Origin: Heloderma charlesbogerti
Taxonomy: Eukaryota > Chordata > Lepidosauria > Squamata > Helodermatidae
Direction: 5' to 3'
Length of the DNA stretch: 64,000 nt
NCBI GenBank assembly: GCA_026122225.1
Contig: JANEZZ010000739.1
Coordinates: 1,736,001 to 1,800,000, forward strand
Shown here in pieces: positions 10,530 through 21,570 of this stretch (within the stretch, counting starts at the first letter, position 1; each line of letters begins with the position of its first letter). The notes beneath the pieces are model-generated. The model did no database searches. It was not told the origin of the DNA and saw nothing but the letters and a program-made list of their open reading frames with translations. A program made the translations under genes and the position numbers.

Positions 10530-12048
10530 CTGAAGAGTGAGTTTGAAAGGGCCTTAAGAAGCATTGCTAATAACAAGGCAGCAGGAGATGACGGTATCCC
10601 AGCTGAACTGTTTAAAATCTTGCAAGATGATGCTGTCAAGGTGATGCATGCCATATGCCAGCAAATTTGGAAAACACAAGAATGGCCAACAGATTGGAAA
10701 AAATCAACTTATATCCCCATACCAAAAAAGGGAAGCACAAAAGAATGTTCAAACTATCGAACAGTGGCACTTATTTCACATGCCAGTAAGGTAATGCTCA
10801 AGATCTTGCAAGGTAGACTCCAGCAATTCATGGAACGAGAATTGCCAGATGTACAAACTGGGTGTAGAAAAGGTAGAGGAACTAGAGACCAAATTGCCAA
10901 TATCCACTGGATAATGGAGAAAGCCAGGGAGTTTCAGAAAAACATCTATTTCTGTTTTATTGACTATTCTAAAGCCTTGGACTGTGTGGATCATCACAAA
11001 TTGTGGCAAGTACTTGGTGGTATGGGGATACCAAGTCATCTTGTCTGCCTCCTGAGGAATCTGTATAATGACCAAGTAGCAATGGTAAGAACACACCATG
11101 CAACAACGGACTGGTTTAAGATTGGGAAAGGAGTACGGCAGGGTTGTATACTCTCACCCTACCTATTCAACCTGTATGCAGAACACATCATGCGACATGC
11201 TGGGCTTGATGAAGCCAAGGCTGGAGTTAAAATTGCTGGAAGGAACATTAACAATCTCAGATATGCAGATGATACCACTTGGATGGCTGAAAGCGAGGAG
11301 GAGCTGAGGAACCTCATGATGAAGCTGAAAGAAGAAAGTGCAAAAGCTGGGTTGCTGTTAAACCTCAAAAAAACCATGATTATGGCAACCAGCTTGATTG
11401 AGAACTGGCAAATAGAGGGAGAAAACATGGAGGCAGTGACAGACTTTGTCTTTCTAGGTGCAAAGATTACTGCAGATGCTGACTGCAACCAGGAAATCAG
11501 AAGACTGTTACTTCTTGGGAGGACAGCAATGACAAGTCTTGATAAAATAGTTAAGAGCAGAGACATCACACTGACAACAAAGGTCTGCATAGTTAAAGCA
11601 ATTGTATTCCCCGTAGTAACCTATGGCTGTGAGAGCTGGACCATAAGGAAGGCTGAGCGAAGGAAAATAGATGCTTTTGAACTGTGGTGCTGGAGGAAAA
11701 TCCTGAGAGTGCCTTGGACTGCAAGAAGATCAAACCAGTCCATACTCCAGGAAATAAAGCCAGACTGCTCACTTGAGGGAATGATATTCAAGGCAAAACT
11801 GAAGTACTTTGGCCACATCATGAGAAGACAGGATACCCTGGAGAAGATGCTGATGCTAGGGAAAGTGGAAGGCCAAAGGAAGAGGGGCCAACCAAGGGCA
11901 AGATGAATGGATGATATTCTGGAGATGATGGACTCTAAATTGGGGGAGCTGGGGGTGGCGACAACCGACAGGAAGCTCTGGCGTGGGCTGGTCCATGAAG
12001 TCACGAAGAGTCAGAAGCGACTGACCAAATAAACAACAACATCATAAT
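10530..12048 (+). mobile_element. RTE-BovB LINE, 5'-truncated, long open RT frame
   Basis: The BovB reverse transcriptase begins near ALRSIANNKAAGDDGIPAEL and stays open from 10620 to 11906 (428 codons). Motifs in order: IPKKGSTKECSNYRTVAL, FIDYSKALDCVDHHKLW, GVRQGCILSPYLFNLY, the catalytic YADD within LRYADDTTWMAE, and KYFGHIMRRQD near the C-terminus. A TGA replaces the W codon after QPRAR; the frame then continues to VTKSQKRLTK and a short (AAC)n-like tail. The apurinic endonuclease is missing through 5' truncation. Sequence differs clearly from the 47-kb and 57-kb copies, so it is another subfamily. Confidence 0.93.
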
Positions 12049-12424
12049 AAAATGACTATTTATGTGTGTGTATACATATAAATATATTTCTAGATATGAC
12101 ATTACTTAAAATATACAAATGGTTTGCTTTTATTTTTTTATCTTTTTAAAAAACTTTCCCCATTATTATTATTATTATTATTATTATTAATAGCCTTATG
12201 GGATTATTATTATTACTATTTCTTGTTGGCTAAACCTGTAATGTTTATTAATATGCATTAACTGAATGGTAATATATGGCCAATGGAAATGGATTGTTTG
12301 CTCCCATACCTTTGCTATAAGACTGAGGTTATGATATTGAAAGCTAAGGTTTACCATTTGTGGTGTAGCAGATTGAAGATTTAATAATACTTGCAATGTT
12401 TGGAAGAATGCTGCATAGCTTTTA
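12049..12424. other. AT-rich unassigned stretch
   Basis: AT-rich sequence with an (ATT)n tract at 12162-12189. Together with 13201-13447 it may be one older LINE 3' end (possibly L1) split by the Ngaro unit at 12425-13199; I cannot prove this from motifs. Confidence 0.35.
12162..12189. repeat. (ATT)n microsatellite
   Basis: About nine ATT units. Confidence 0.9.
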
Positions 12425-13199
12425 GTGAGCGGAGATGGGTCAAAGAAGAGTCAAACAAGAAGGCTTGGGTTGAATAATTGGGCCACATTTATTGAAAACA
12501 TCTGCAAAGGGGTACCTAGGGCAGGCAGCTCACTGTGCCAGCAACTAGCTGGCACTTCTTGGGCGAAAACACATGCAGCCTGAGGGGTGGCATCGATCTC
12601 GCCATCCCTCCGGACTGCCCCTTGTGCGGGAGGTAGACCTTCCCCTGTTACCCCCTCCTGGTGCTGCACAACACCTGGGTGAGAGAGTAGGGTTGGTCTC
12701 CCAGGCAACCCTCATCCCCCTGCCGAGCCGCACAACCCGTTTGGGGGGCCTCAGGCGTCACCTGTCACCATAAGGTGCCTCTTCATGCACACCATCCATA
12801 ATCTCATTCTGCTTTTGCCCGTCCTAGCCACCAACTGAAATGTGACCTATGAGAGACCGCATTCACCTACAGGATGCACCCCAGCCCAATGGTAGTGTGA
12901 AGTAGGCAAAAAGACTCACATTAGAAGGCCAATTGAACTGTGAGCCAAAAATTCCTACATGGCTCCCAAAGGGGCAACCGGTAATAAACTCACACTGCTT
13001 AAGGGAGGGTGAGAGGGAGCCGTGAGAGCGAGAGAGCTTCTGTTAGGAGGGGCGCAGAGCTTAAGAGGCCTCTGCCGGCCCCTCCCATGCCTGGTAGTGC
13101 CACTGGGGGATACCCAATGGTACAGAGCCACCCCTTCTCTCCCAACCCGCCCGCAATGCCCCCCCTCCTGCCAGACAAGCTGGCGCCGGGGTTAGGGCA
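12425..13199 (-). mobile_element. Ngaro/DIRS-like terminal unit (solo copy 1)
   Basis: It matches, in inverse orientation, the 3' end of the Ngaro-like element ending at 22010 (GACCCATCTCC end, AATAAA-type signal, AAGAAGTGCCAGCTAG, CGGACTGCCCCTTGTG). It matches over its whole length the unit at 54351-55122, with the same two ends (GGAGATGGG and GGCGCCGGGG..AGGGCA). No internal coding region is present, so it resembles a solo terminal repeat or an internally deleted copy. No clear target duplication is seen, as expected for tyrosine-recombinase retroelements. Confidence 0.75.
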
Positions 13200-13200
13200 T

Positions 13201-13447
13201 AATCTGCAATTGGATCTATATTTGGATTTTTGGTTTGTTCTTATTGAAGTTTAATATAATCCTTTTTTCCCCCCACCATTCTTTTTCTCTTCCTTCTTTT
13301 GCTACCCTCCCTTTTTTTCTTTCCCTCAGAATACTGTAATGTTGGAAACTGATGATTCTGATCATGTTGTTGGTAGTGTTTATCTCATTTATAATAATAA
13401 AATAAAAATAGATTAAAAAGAAAGAAAGAAAGAAAGAAGGAGAAACG
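13201..13447. other. Unassigned, LINE-like A-rich tail
   Basis: Pyrimidine-rich sequence ends in AATAATAAAATAAAAATAG and a (GAAA)n run at about 13419-13440, resembling a LINE 3' end. Family not determined. Confidence 0.35.
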
Positions 13448-14209
13448 TAGGGATGTCAGACAATTTCTCCACGAATCTCCGGGAGGCCGAATACCAATGC
13501 ATTCGGCCCCCCAAAATTGGTGGAGAAACGGTCCGCCCACCCCCTGGGATGGGACTTACCTTTGGCGAATGTCCCTCATGGCGGCAGGTCCCGGCGGTGG
13601 TGTGGCGGTGGCGGCAGTGGTGGCAGCTGGTCTTCCGACCGGCTGCTGCCGCCGCCATTTCCAAATTAAAACAAAAACAAAAACAAACAAACGTGATAGG
13701 CTACGTAAAGATTTACATAGCCTATCATGGATAGATTTTCAACAAACACCGTGATAGACTACGTAAATGTTTACGTAGCCTATCACAGCTGACCTTGAAA
13801 AAAAAAAAGCGCGTACGCAAATTAAAAATAGCGTTGCCCTTATTTTCGCCATAGTCTACGTAAATATTTATGTAGACTACCCGTCCCAAAATAAGGAAGG
13901 CAAATGGCGGTGCCCATAGGTGCCGCCATTTGCATATGCGCTTTTTTTTTCCAAAGTCAGCCGTGATAGGCTACATAAACATTTACGTAGCCTATCATGG
14001 CTGACTGCAGGCCAGGGACACAAACGGCGGTGGCTACGGCCGCCGCCATTTGCGTCCCAGCAGGAGAACAGGATTCGCGGCCGGAGAGACGGGCCATTCC
14101 CCCCCGGCTAGAATTTCGGCGGGGAAGGATGGGGACCCTCCCCCCCGCCCAGAATTTCGGCGGGGAGGGTTGGCTTCGGGATCAGGTAAGTGACTTTCGT
14201 CCATTCCTA
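13448..14209. mobile_element. Palindromic hAT-like non-autonomous element (copy 5)
   Basis: It runs from TAGGGATGTCAGACAATTTC to GACTTTCGTCCATTCCTA. The left end has the GGCCGAATACC/GGCCCCCC hairpin and ACTTACC; the right end has CAGGTAAGTGACTTTCG. Between are GATAGGCTACGTAAAG and GTAGTCTACGTAAATATT hairpins. The flanking octamers (gagaaacg, gaaatgat) do not match, so a rearrangement or deletion has touched one side. Its right side abuts, and probably truncates, the V2R exon 1 remnant D. Confidence 0.82.
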
Positions 14210-14403
14210 GAAATGATCACTCCAATGGCAAAGTTTCCCAGCTGATAGAATTCATGCGAAATCAGGACAGAATCACTTATGCTGCAGATCATGTAACAGG
14301 CCTTAATGTTGTTGCAAAAGAACGTGTCTTGCAAGCAATATAATGGAGCAACACCAATGGCACCATCCATTGGAGAAATGAAGCTTCCTTTCCACACGCA
14401 CAT
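14210..14403 (-). pseudogene. V2R remnant D, exon 1 fragment
   Basis: The minus strand reads CSISDSVLISHEFYQLGNFA then IGVIIS, clearly the conserved HEFYQ(P)G(D)..IG segment of V2R exon 1 seen in copy A (VSGHEFYQPEDLVIGEIAST). Upstream is a diverged leader (MCVWKGSFISPMDG..). The exon is cut at 14209 by the palindromic element, and no downstream exon follows at lower coordinates. The family assignment rests on this short block. Confidence 0.7.
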
Positions 14404-14992
14404 TCTTCTGTTTCCTTCAACAGCATTTACTTCCGTTGAATGTCAGCTCATGCTGTTGATAAGTTGTTTCTTGCTTGTCTCGTCAGCCGATGTCTGCATC
14501 AGAGTCTGTCTTTTCCCTCTACAGTTGTTTGGACATACCACTTCTTGCACCTCAAGATTCCTTTGTGGCTGTTTGGGACTTTGCTGAACCTGCACACTGA
14601 GGTTACTTTTCATGGAAGATCCAGAAGTGGAGCGCTCTTTGGAGAAATTGGTGGGCTTGAGGTGCTGATTGCTGAAGTTGCTCACAATACATTCCCTTTC
14701 ATACAAATCACAGGACAATAAATCAGCTGGAGCAAACATGCACTCCATCAGAGTGACAGAACCCTGTCTGCTCCTGCCCTTGTGCAAACGTTTCTAGCAC
14801 TAGAGAGGGCTCTTATGGCCATTTCTCATCCTCGTTACATATTTTTCTTGTGGCCTCCAAATATTCCAGTGGCACTTCGCTTGCAGAAAAATTACTCAAT
14901 GACATGCTCATAATTACAGGGGAGGAAAATAGCCCCCTATGCACTGAAACTGCAAGCACAGCAGAACACCTGGAGAAAGTTGCTGTTTTCAC
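14404..14992 (-). other. 5' flank of V2R remnant D
   Basis: It shows weak similarity to the other V2R 5' flanks, for example CCAGAAGTGGAGC and ACATGCTCATAATTACAGGG (compare ACATGCTGATCATTACGGAG near 56907). It ends at the TSD gttttcac (14985-14992) of the next insertion. Confidence 0.6.
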
Positions 14993-15483
14993 TAGGGATG
15001 TACGAAACTCACTTACCTTTGCTCCGTTCCTCCTCGCAGAATCCTCGATGGGGGGGGAGGCGATCCGGTCCTCCCCCCCGGAATCCTCGATGGCTGGCTC
15101 CACTCCACGGCCAGGCTGCGGAGGAGCCGACCAGGGCCATCCACAGCCAGATCTCCAGCTACAGACGGCCTGGTGCGGACACCATAGCAGCCACCATTTG
15201 CATCCAACTAGACAGCCATGACAGGCTACGTAAGAATTTACATAGGCTATCACAGCTGAGGTAAAAAAACAAACAAAAATGCAGCATACGCAAATGTCGG
15301 CGGCTACGGTGGCTGCCATTTGCGTGGCCTATTTTTCGCCAACTTATCTTATGTAAATATTTACATAAGATAAAACGGCGAAAAAAAGGGGAAAGCAAAT
15401 AGCGTAGTGGACGCTATTTGCATTCCTTTATTTTTCGCCGTTCTGGCCTACGTAAATATTTAGAACGGCTAGAACAGCAAAAA

Positions 15484-15884
15484 ATGCTCACCAGGGGGGT
15501 GGTCCTCTTGCCGGCGCTTGCCACGCCCCCGGGGGGCAATGGCGCTCTGGTTCGCTGGGAGGCGTGGCCCCGCGCTGGGTCTGGCCGTGGCTCCAGGGGT
15601 GCCGGTGCCCGCTGCTGTGGTACGCGTGCCCCTTGCCTCCTACTCACTGGGGGTGCGGCCCTCTCGCCGGTGCTTACCGCGCCTCCAGGGGCGCCGACGC
15701 TTGTGGCTGCGGTGTGCCCGCCCCTCACCTCTGGCTCGTTGGCAGTCGCGGCCTTCTTGCTGTGCTGCCGGGTGCGCCGGCCCTCCCTTGGCAGTGCGCG
15801 CGCCCCTCGCCTCGCTGCCCACTGGCTGCCACGGTGCATGGTCCTGCTCCTTTCAGCAGCTGTTCTTGCTGCTGTAGGGGCATC
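15484..15884. other. GC-rich stretch, probable 5' part of the Ngaro-like element
   Basis: Very GC-rich sequence with long open frames on both strands of low-complexity Ala/Pro/Arg composition. I attribute it to the 5' region of the Ngaro-like insertion only by position between the two halves of the split palindromic element. Confidence 0.4.
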
Positions 15885-16140
15885 AGCGATCGAGACCCAG
15901 TGTGGTGTAGTGGTGAGTGCATTGGTGTGGGGGCCGGGTGATCCCGGTTCTAGTCCCCACGCGGCCATGGAAGCTTGCTGAGTGACTTTGGGCCGGTCAC
16001 AGACTTGTAGCCCAATCTACCTCACAGGGTGGTTGTTTTGAAATTGGAGAGGAGAAGGATAATGTAAGCTGCCTTGGGCTCCTTGCAAGAGGTAAACGGG
16101 TGGCATATAAATGCGATAAATAATAAACAATAATAAATAT
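15885..16140 (+). mobile_element. tRNA-derived SINE
   Basis: A tRNA-like head is recognisable: box A region GTGGTGTAGTGGTGAGTGCA and box B GGTTCTAGTCCCCA. A conserved body (GGCCGGTCACAGACTTGTAG, CTACCTCACAGGGTGGTTG) and a tail GGCATATAAATGCGATAAAT followed by ATAATAAA-type repeats follow. The tail resembles L2-type LINE ends, suggesting mobilisation by such a LINE. It is not a functional tRNA gene. Confidence 0.72.
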
Positions 16141-16514
16141 ATATAATGCAATACCTTTTCCTGTGAGCAACACCAACGCACTCTGCGCATGCCTTCTCTA
16201 CCCCCCCTCATTCATATCTGGCAGTCCTACTGGCATTCATCCTTGGCGTTGCCCTACCTAAGGGTGGTGGGTAGTGACTTGCCTGCGCTTGCCAGGCATT
16301 CGGCCCACTCATACCCTCGGCCTGCCTCCGCCCTACAGTAAGGGGCTATAGGTGCTGCCTTGGTTGCCCTGGGGTCCTGCTGGTTAGCCCTCTCTAGGAT
16401 CTCCTCTCCTGTGGGTTTACGCCCCTGCCTGTGTTTGTGCTTATAGGGATTGGCCACGTAGTGGTTGGAGTATTGCACTGGGACCTAGGTCCTTGTTATT
16501 TTCCCTGCTGCTAG
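16141..16514. other. Non-coding interior of the Ngaro-like element
   Basis: I see no motif of its own. It joins directly to 17497 when the palindromic insertion is ignored (TSD gctgctag / gctgccag). Confidence 0.4.
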
Positions 16515-17488
16515 TAGGGGTGGACGAAAGTCACTTACCTGTCCTCGAAGGCCGTTCGCGGTGGGGGGGAGCGCTTCGCTGCTCCCCCCGCGAAGTTCAG
16601 GCTTGGGGGGGAGGCTTCCCGCCTCGCCCGGCCGAAATTCAGGCCGGGGGAGAGGCTTCCCGCCTCGCCCGGCCGAAATTCAGGCCGGGGAGGAGGCTTG
16701 CCGCCTCGCCCGGCTGCGAACGCGAAAGTAAAAACAAAAAAACAAAAACTCCCCCTGATAGGCTACGTGACGATTCACGTAGCCTATCACGGCTAGATCT
16801 GCAAAGTCAGCCGTGATAGGCTACGTGAATCGTCACGTAGCCTATCACGGGTGACTTTAAAAAAAAAAAAAAAGCGCGTACGCGAATGGCGGCCCCCATA
16901 GGGAGCTGCCATTCGCGTTCCTTATTTAGTGGCTGTAGTCTACGTAAATGTTTACGTAGACTACGGCGAAAATAAGGGCAATGCAAATAGCGTTGCCCTT
17001 ATTTTCGCCGTAGTCTACGTAAACATTTACGTAGACTACAGCCACCAAATAAGGAACGGGAATGGCGGCTCCCTATGGGGGCCGCCATTATCCGTACACT
17101 CTTTTTTTTTTTTTTTTTAAAGTCACCCGTGATAGGCTACATGACGATTCACGTAGCCTATCACGGCTGACTTTGCAAATCTAGCCGTGATAGGCTACGT
17201 GAATCGTCACGTAGCCTATCAGGGGGCATTTTTTTTTCTTTCATTACAATGGCGGCGGCGGCAGCCGGTCGAGAGACCGGCTGCCACTCCCGCCTCGCTC
17301 GAACACCCGCCGAACCGCCGGCCGGACCAGCCACCGGGAGGGACATTCGCAAAAGGTAAGTCCCGTCCCGGGGGGGGGGTGGGGGGGCGGGGGGTGCGAA
17401 GGATTTCTCTCTGAAACTTGTTCGGGGGGCCGAACGCGTTGGCACTCGGCCCCCCGAAGTTTCGGGGAGAAATTCTCCGCCATCCCTA
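16515..17488. mobile_element. Palindromic hAT-like element, complete 974-bp copy (copy 7)
   Basis: Flanks gctgctag (16507-16514) and gctgccag (17489-17496) match at 7 of 8. The left end TAGGGGTGGACGAAAGTCAC is followed by ACTTACC. The right end is a GTTTCGGGGAGAAATTCTCC / GGCCCCCCGAA hairpin preceded by AAAGGTAAGTCCC. Between lies a near-perfect palindrome of about 490 bp (about 16745-17230, centre about 16985), itself made of 36-40-bp palindromes (GATAGGCTACGTGACGATTC, GTAGTCTACGTAAATGTTTA). A 30-bp motif (CGCCTCGCCCGGCCGAAATT) is tandemly repeated near 16600-16710. It has the same length as the copy at 28193-29166. Confidence 0.9.
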
Positions 17489-17549
17489 GCTGCCAGGCCT
17501 CTAGCAGCCTGATACCAAGCACCGACTCTGAAGTCCACCTTCTTACATC

Positions 17550-17789
17550 ATGCCCCCGAAGAAGGGCCATGGTGGAAGGAGGGGGAAGGGTAGGGCCCCA
17601 CGCCCCCCCTCCAAGAGACCTCAGCCTGGGCCCAACTCCAGGGCCCTCAGCCTGGGCCCAACTGGGAGCAACTTAATCCTTGCTCGCCTGGAGGCTGCTG
17701 AGCATTCCTCAGGAATCCCTCCCCCTCTCCTGGCCAGGCCTAAGAAAACCACGGCGGTCCAATCTGAAAGGATGCGACAGCAGACCTAA
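17550..17789 (+). pseudogene. First ORF remnant of the Ngaro-like element
   Basis: A short basic, proline-rich frame starts MPPKKGHGGRRGKGRAPRPP. Such a start recalls the gag-like first ORF of DIRS/Ngaro elements, but no domain is identifiable and the frame closes after 79 codons. Assigned mainly by position. Confidence 0.45.
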
Positions 17790-19349
17790 CGCTGCTATTT
17801 TCTATTTCAGCACATCTGGATGCCATTGCAGCTTCCACCTCCTCTTCACTGGCTTTTCTCAAGAGCCCACTGCCCCCAGAGGGGCTCTTTCCTCCTGCGA
17901 CTTCCTCATTCCCCATCACCCAAGCGACGTCATCCACTTTGCCGGTTGGGGATCAGAACATGGTCACAGTGGGTTCAGTGCATCTGGATGCCATAGAAGC
18001 ATCGCCCAGCCACCTTGTCTGCAGCGCGTCTGGGCACCACTGCAGCCTCCACCTCTTCTTTGCAGGCTCACCTTGGCAGCACACCACCACTGGAGGCAGC
18101 CCACTCACCTGAGGCAGCTCCTCCAGCAGCGACGCAAGTAGCATCATTCACCTTGTCCGCTGGGGACCAGGGCGCTGCGGCCCCCAACCCATTGCGCCTG
18201 CACACCATTGAAGCTACGCCCCGTCTTCTCAGGGTCTCCCAGGTGGCACACCACCATTTGAGGCAGTTCACCCTCCTGGGGCATCCTGTTAGCATAACTG
18301 TAAGCGGCATCATCCCCCCTACCTATAAGGGACCCTGGCACGGCTGCCCTGAATATGGGTGAGACAACCACACCCCCTATATATGACTCCTGGGCCACAT
18401 GCGGCTCCGTCAGTCATATCTACAGTAGCCCCAGCCACTTCACTCCCCTTTCGCTAGTGTCTGGCTGAGTCCTGCAGGGTTAACTTAGGATCTCTTGTCC
18501 CTACCCCCACACGCCCAGACACCCATATACGTGGCAATGCTAGGTCCTTTCACTAATCCCGTGAGAGGAGCAATGCCCTTCCGAGCTGCTTCTTCTGCAA
18601 TTGGCCTTCACCTTAGGAGTGGCATGGCTGACTTATGTCGAGGCCTTCTGTGGAAGGGCCGCTAATAACCTTCTATGCACTGGGACCTGAGAGACCAGGG
18701 CCTTTGGGCTACTAGTTATGTCTCCTTCCCTGCCAGACTGCGGCAATAGGTCTGACAGTGGCCTCCACCTATTGTGGGCCCAGTGGTTCAGCACTGCATG
18801 CTGAGCTGTGAGTACAGCCCCATGGTCACGTGCTCCCAAACCATTGCCATTTTCCATCACATGTGCTCCCTTGGTAGCAGATAGCACCCATCCACCTCTT
18901 GTCCAATAGCCCGGGGGTGGCAGGATCCCCCCCTAGGGGAGGCCAAGACTGCGAGAAGCCTGTACCAGGTTACTGCCCCTCCCAATGGGCCCCAGCCTGG
19001 TCAGAAGGGTGCCGCTCCTTCGGTTTTTAAAATGCTACCCCCCATGACATCCCTTTGGGAGTCCAGGCTAATCCATAGCCTCTATTTCCCGTAGGCCAGC
19101 CCGTTTATGACGAGACCCCTGGGTGTCTGTGCCCTGTACGAAACACCTTTTCTGAAGATATGGTTGTCTCAGTCTGGTAGACCGAGCCCTGGTCTCTGCT
19201 GGGCATGTTGCTACATGGAGTCCAGCGGCGGGGGCAGTGTTCTCACTTAATCAAAGCATTTGTTCCCTTCCCTTTTGACCTCAGTGTCACTTTTGCCCAC
19301 AGGACAGTGGGCCTGTATGCCGCATGACATTCTGGGGAATCAGGTTTAA
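17790..19349 (+). other. Degenerate interior of the Ngaro-like element
   Basis: About 1.5 kb between the first-ORF remnant and recognisable RT. Frames on both strands are short and show no motif; it presumably contained the rest of gag and the N-terminal RT. Confidence 0.4.
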
Positions 19350-20100
19350 TACCCTTGGGCAATGTTCTCCCCGCCCCCCCTGGACAAATCTCTGGCCTTC
19401 AGGCCGTCTCCAGGTGGTTTTACATCTCCCTGGGGTCCCCCTTGGGGGCTCTTGTATGAAGTTGTAGGGCAATTTTTCAATCTCCCCAGTAGGGTAGTGG
19501 CCCCTGGCCGTGCCTTCCTGTGCCGGCTCTGTTCGACAATGCAGGGACTGCAGCGGCCACACCATCAGACCAAGGTCACTTGTGCTGTGCGTCTGGATAT
19601 GTGGTTGCGGCTTCGATATTGTCGGATTTTAATGGCATCTCCTCCCAGTGGCGTGAGCTGCTCCTCAGTGCCAACCCGCAGATCTTACCGGGTGCCGCTG
19701 GTACCCTGAGTTTCAGAATCGGATGGCTGGTTTGGTGGTGCCCCAGGCAGCAACCTGAGAGTTGGGCCACCACCGGAATTTGTCAGGACCAGCCTTCTGG
19801 AGTTCTTCCCCATTCACCTAGCCATACACATTGGGGCCGACCTCACAGCCAAGTCGTTAACCCTCTTTGTACAACAACATGCCCACTGTGCGAGTTACTG
19901 AGTCCCTATCCCACAGAAATCGGGGATCATGTCGTTGGGCAGAGCATCCATGCCCCAGTGTCTGGGTGTCTACATCTGGTTATGGGCCCACCATGTGCTG
20001 GGTTTTGGCACACCCAGTTGCCGATGCTTTGTCATGGAATCAGATCAACAGGTTCTGGGCCTTACCCTCATGGGTGTGTCTGTTACTAGGTCCCATCCTT
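19350..20100 (+). pseudogene. RT-RNase H remnant of the Ngaro-like element
   Basis: LYEVVGQFFNLPSRVVAPGR, AFLCRLCSTMQGLQRPHHQ and KVTCAVRLDMWLRL follow the conserved thumb/connection pattern of DIRS-group RTs (leucine-rich segment, then CRVVxPGRAFxRRL, then NPHH, then DLxxWL). In a neighbouring frame HIGADLTAKSL and VADALSWNQINRFWAL (19867-20148) match the RNase H end (ADALS). Several frameshifts and stops separate the blocks. Confidence 0.72.
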
Positions 20101-20149
20101 GCAAGACTACATGGGACTGGCGTACCGAAGCTGAACATGTTATCCTAAA

Positions 20150-20860
20150 TTACATAGCTCTACGTACTGGTGCCACTATGGTGGGTATGCGGTCCCGCGC
20201 CTTAGGAGCAAACGTCAGTCAGGACCCATTGCCCTTCCCTATAGAGCTTTGCTGCAATTCTGCATCTCTTTGAGGAATAAGAGGGGTATCTGCTAGAACC
20301 AGGAGGGGCGAGCTGGCCTTTTTTAGTCTTCTTGGCCACAACAAGGGAAGTTACTGACGCCAAGACAGCTTTCAGTGCCAGGCATCCACCGTGAGGTGCT
20401 GGCGCGGCCGCCTCCACCTTTTAGCAGATTCTGGGCACCCTCTTTCTCCAGATTCCCTTCTTGGGTCCCAAGATAATGGCCCTCCATTTGTCCCTCCCGA
20501 TATGGCATTTCACTGTCCCATGCTGCAGCCTTAACGGCTCTCTTCAGGGCCCTTGGGATTTTCAGGGTTGTTTTGGGTTCCTTATCTGGCTTGTCTAGAA
20601 GGGTCTTCAGATACTACAATGTACAGCTCTTTCCCACTGTACTCCACCTACCCATTCAGAGGTTAATGCCCGTCAGGGTCATCACAGGTTTTACTGGGAT
20701 ACTGGGTCTGGGAGGGACCCTTGTCTTGTCAGTCCGATGGTTCACTATTAACGAAATTTCAGTTGAGCCGCTACCACATCAGCTCTAGCACGCTAGGCCA
20801 GGTAATTTTCAATAGGATCCATCTTTGGTATTGAGCGGTCCCCAAGGCAGCCACTTCAGG
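20150..20860 (+). pseudogene. Probable tyrosine recombinase remnant
   Basis: The position between RNase H and the SGNH-like domain is where DIRS/Ngaro elements carry the recombinase. A segment reading FPTVLHLPIQRLMPVRVITG and FTINEISVEPLPHQL resembles the LCPVRAL...G.PLTR segment. I cannot see the catalytic R..H-x-x-R..Y set. Heavily decayed, low certainty. Confidence 0.4.
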
Positions 20861-21299
20861 TGTCTCTCACAGGCAAGTTATGGCGGTGGAATGATGGCAG
20901 TTCGAAGCATTCCAGCAGGGCCCTCACAATTTGACCGCTTTCTTTCTGTTGCAATTTTCCCCTTGCTTGCTCTAATGTTTTCTTCCTCACACTGTTGGAC
21001 TCAACGTAAGCCGGTACGGGTGCCCTTATGCGGGAACAGTATAGTGTTTTGGGCTGCACTTATGGTTCTACGCCAGCCTTCAGATCTTAGTTTCCACTAC
21101 CCAACACGCTACAATCCAGTGGCTTAGCAGATGGAACATGCAATGGGATTCCCCCCCCCGTTCCACCAAGGTTTGGTCAGTCTTCCTCTGCAGGTCCAGG
21201 TGCTGCACGATGGAGGAAAGAACTTTGGCTGTAAGGCAAAAGGACCTGATTGAACAAGCCTTGATTAATGTGCAGGTGGTTTGACATACCTGGCCGGAA

Positions 21300-21570
21300 G
21301 TAGCCATTACGATTCTCACTGCTCCCTGGATCAAGTGGAAGGCTCGGAACAACGTTGCCGTTGGCAGGGCGCGTCAGAAAGTGAACGGAGAAATGGCTTA
21401 TGGCCTATGTGAATGGGGTGATGGATGTACCACCCACATGAAATTCTTTGGACAAGGAGGGAGTGTTACAGGCAGGATGGTGTCCACCTGTCTAATGTAG
21501 GGAATAGCATATTTCTGTCAGATCTGCAAAGGGGCCTGCGGGAAGTTCTTCTGCGCAGGTGGGGGGAGTT
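21300..21570 (+). pseudogene. SGNH-hydrolase-like domain remnant of the Ngaro-like element
   Basis: In one frame WIKWKARNNVAVGRARQKVN fits the helix that precedes the C-terminal block of these domains. After a frameshift, RRECYRQDGVHLSNVGNSIF continues to LSDLQRGLREVL (21425-21679). The D-G-V-H-L-S block carries the Asp-His pair of the SGNH catalytic site. This accessory domain is known from Ngaro-type elements; its role there is not established. Confidence 0.72.

Noticed and set aside
10776..11590. Antisense open frames in the 10.6-kb BovB
   Set aside because: The plus-strand frame contains every RT motif; the minus frames are mirror artefacts.
13440..14217. Target duplication around the 13448 element
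   Set aside because: The flanking octamers gagaaacg and gaaatgat do not match, so no duplication can be claimed.
15885..15960. tRNA gene
   Set aside because: Box A and B are recognisable, but acceptor and anticodon stems do not form cleanly and a SINE body and tail follow.
15418..15981. Long open frames on both strands (184 and 187 codons)
   Set aside because: GC-rich low-complexity sequence opens both strands at once. There is no domain pattern, and the frames run across the junction into a SINE.
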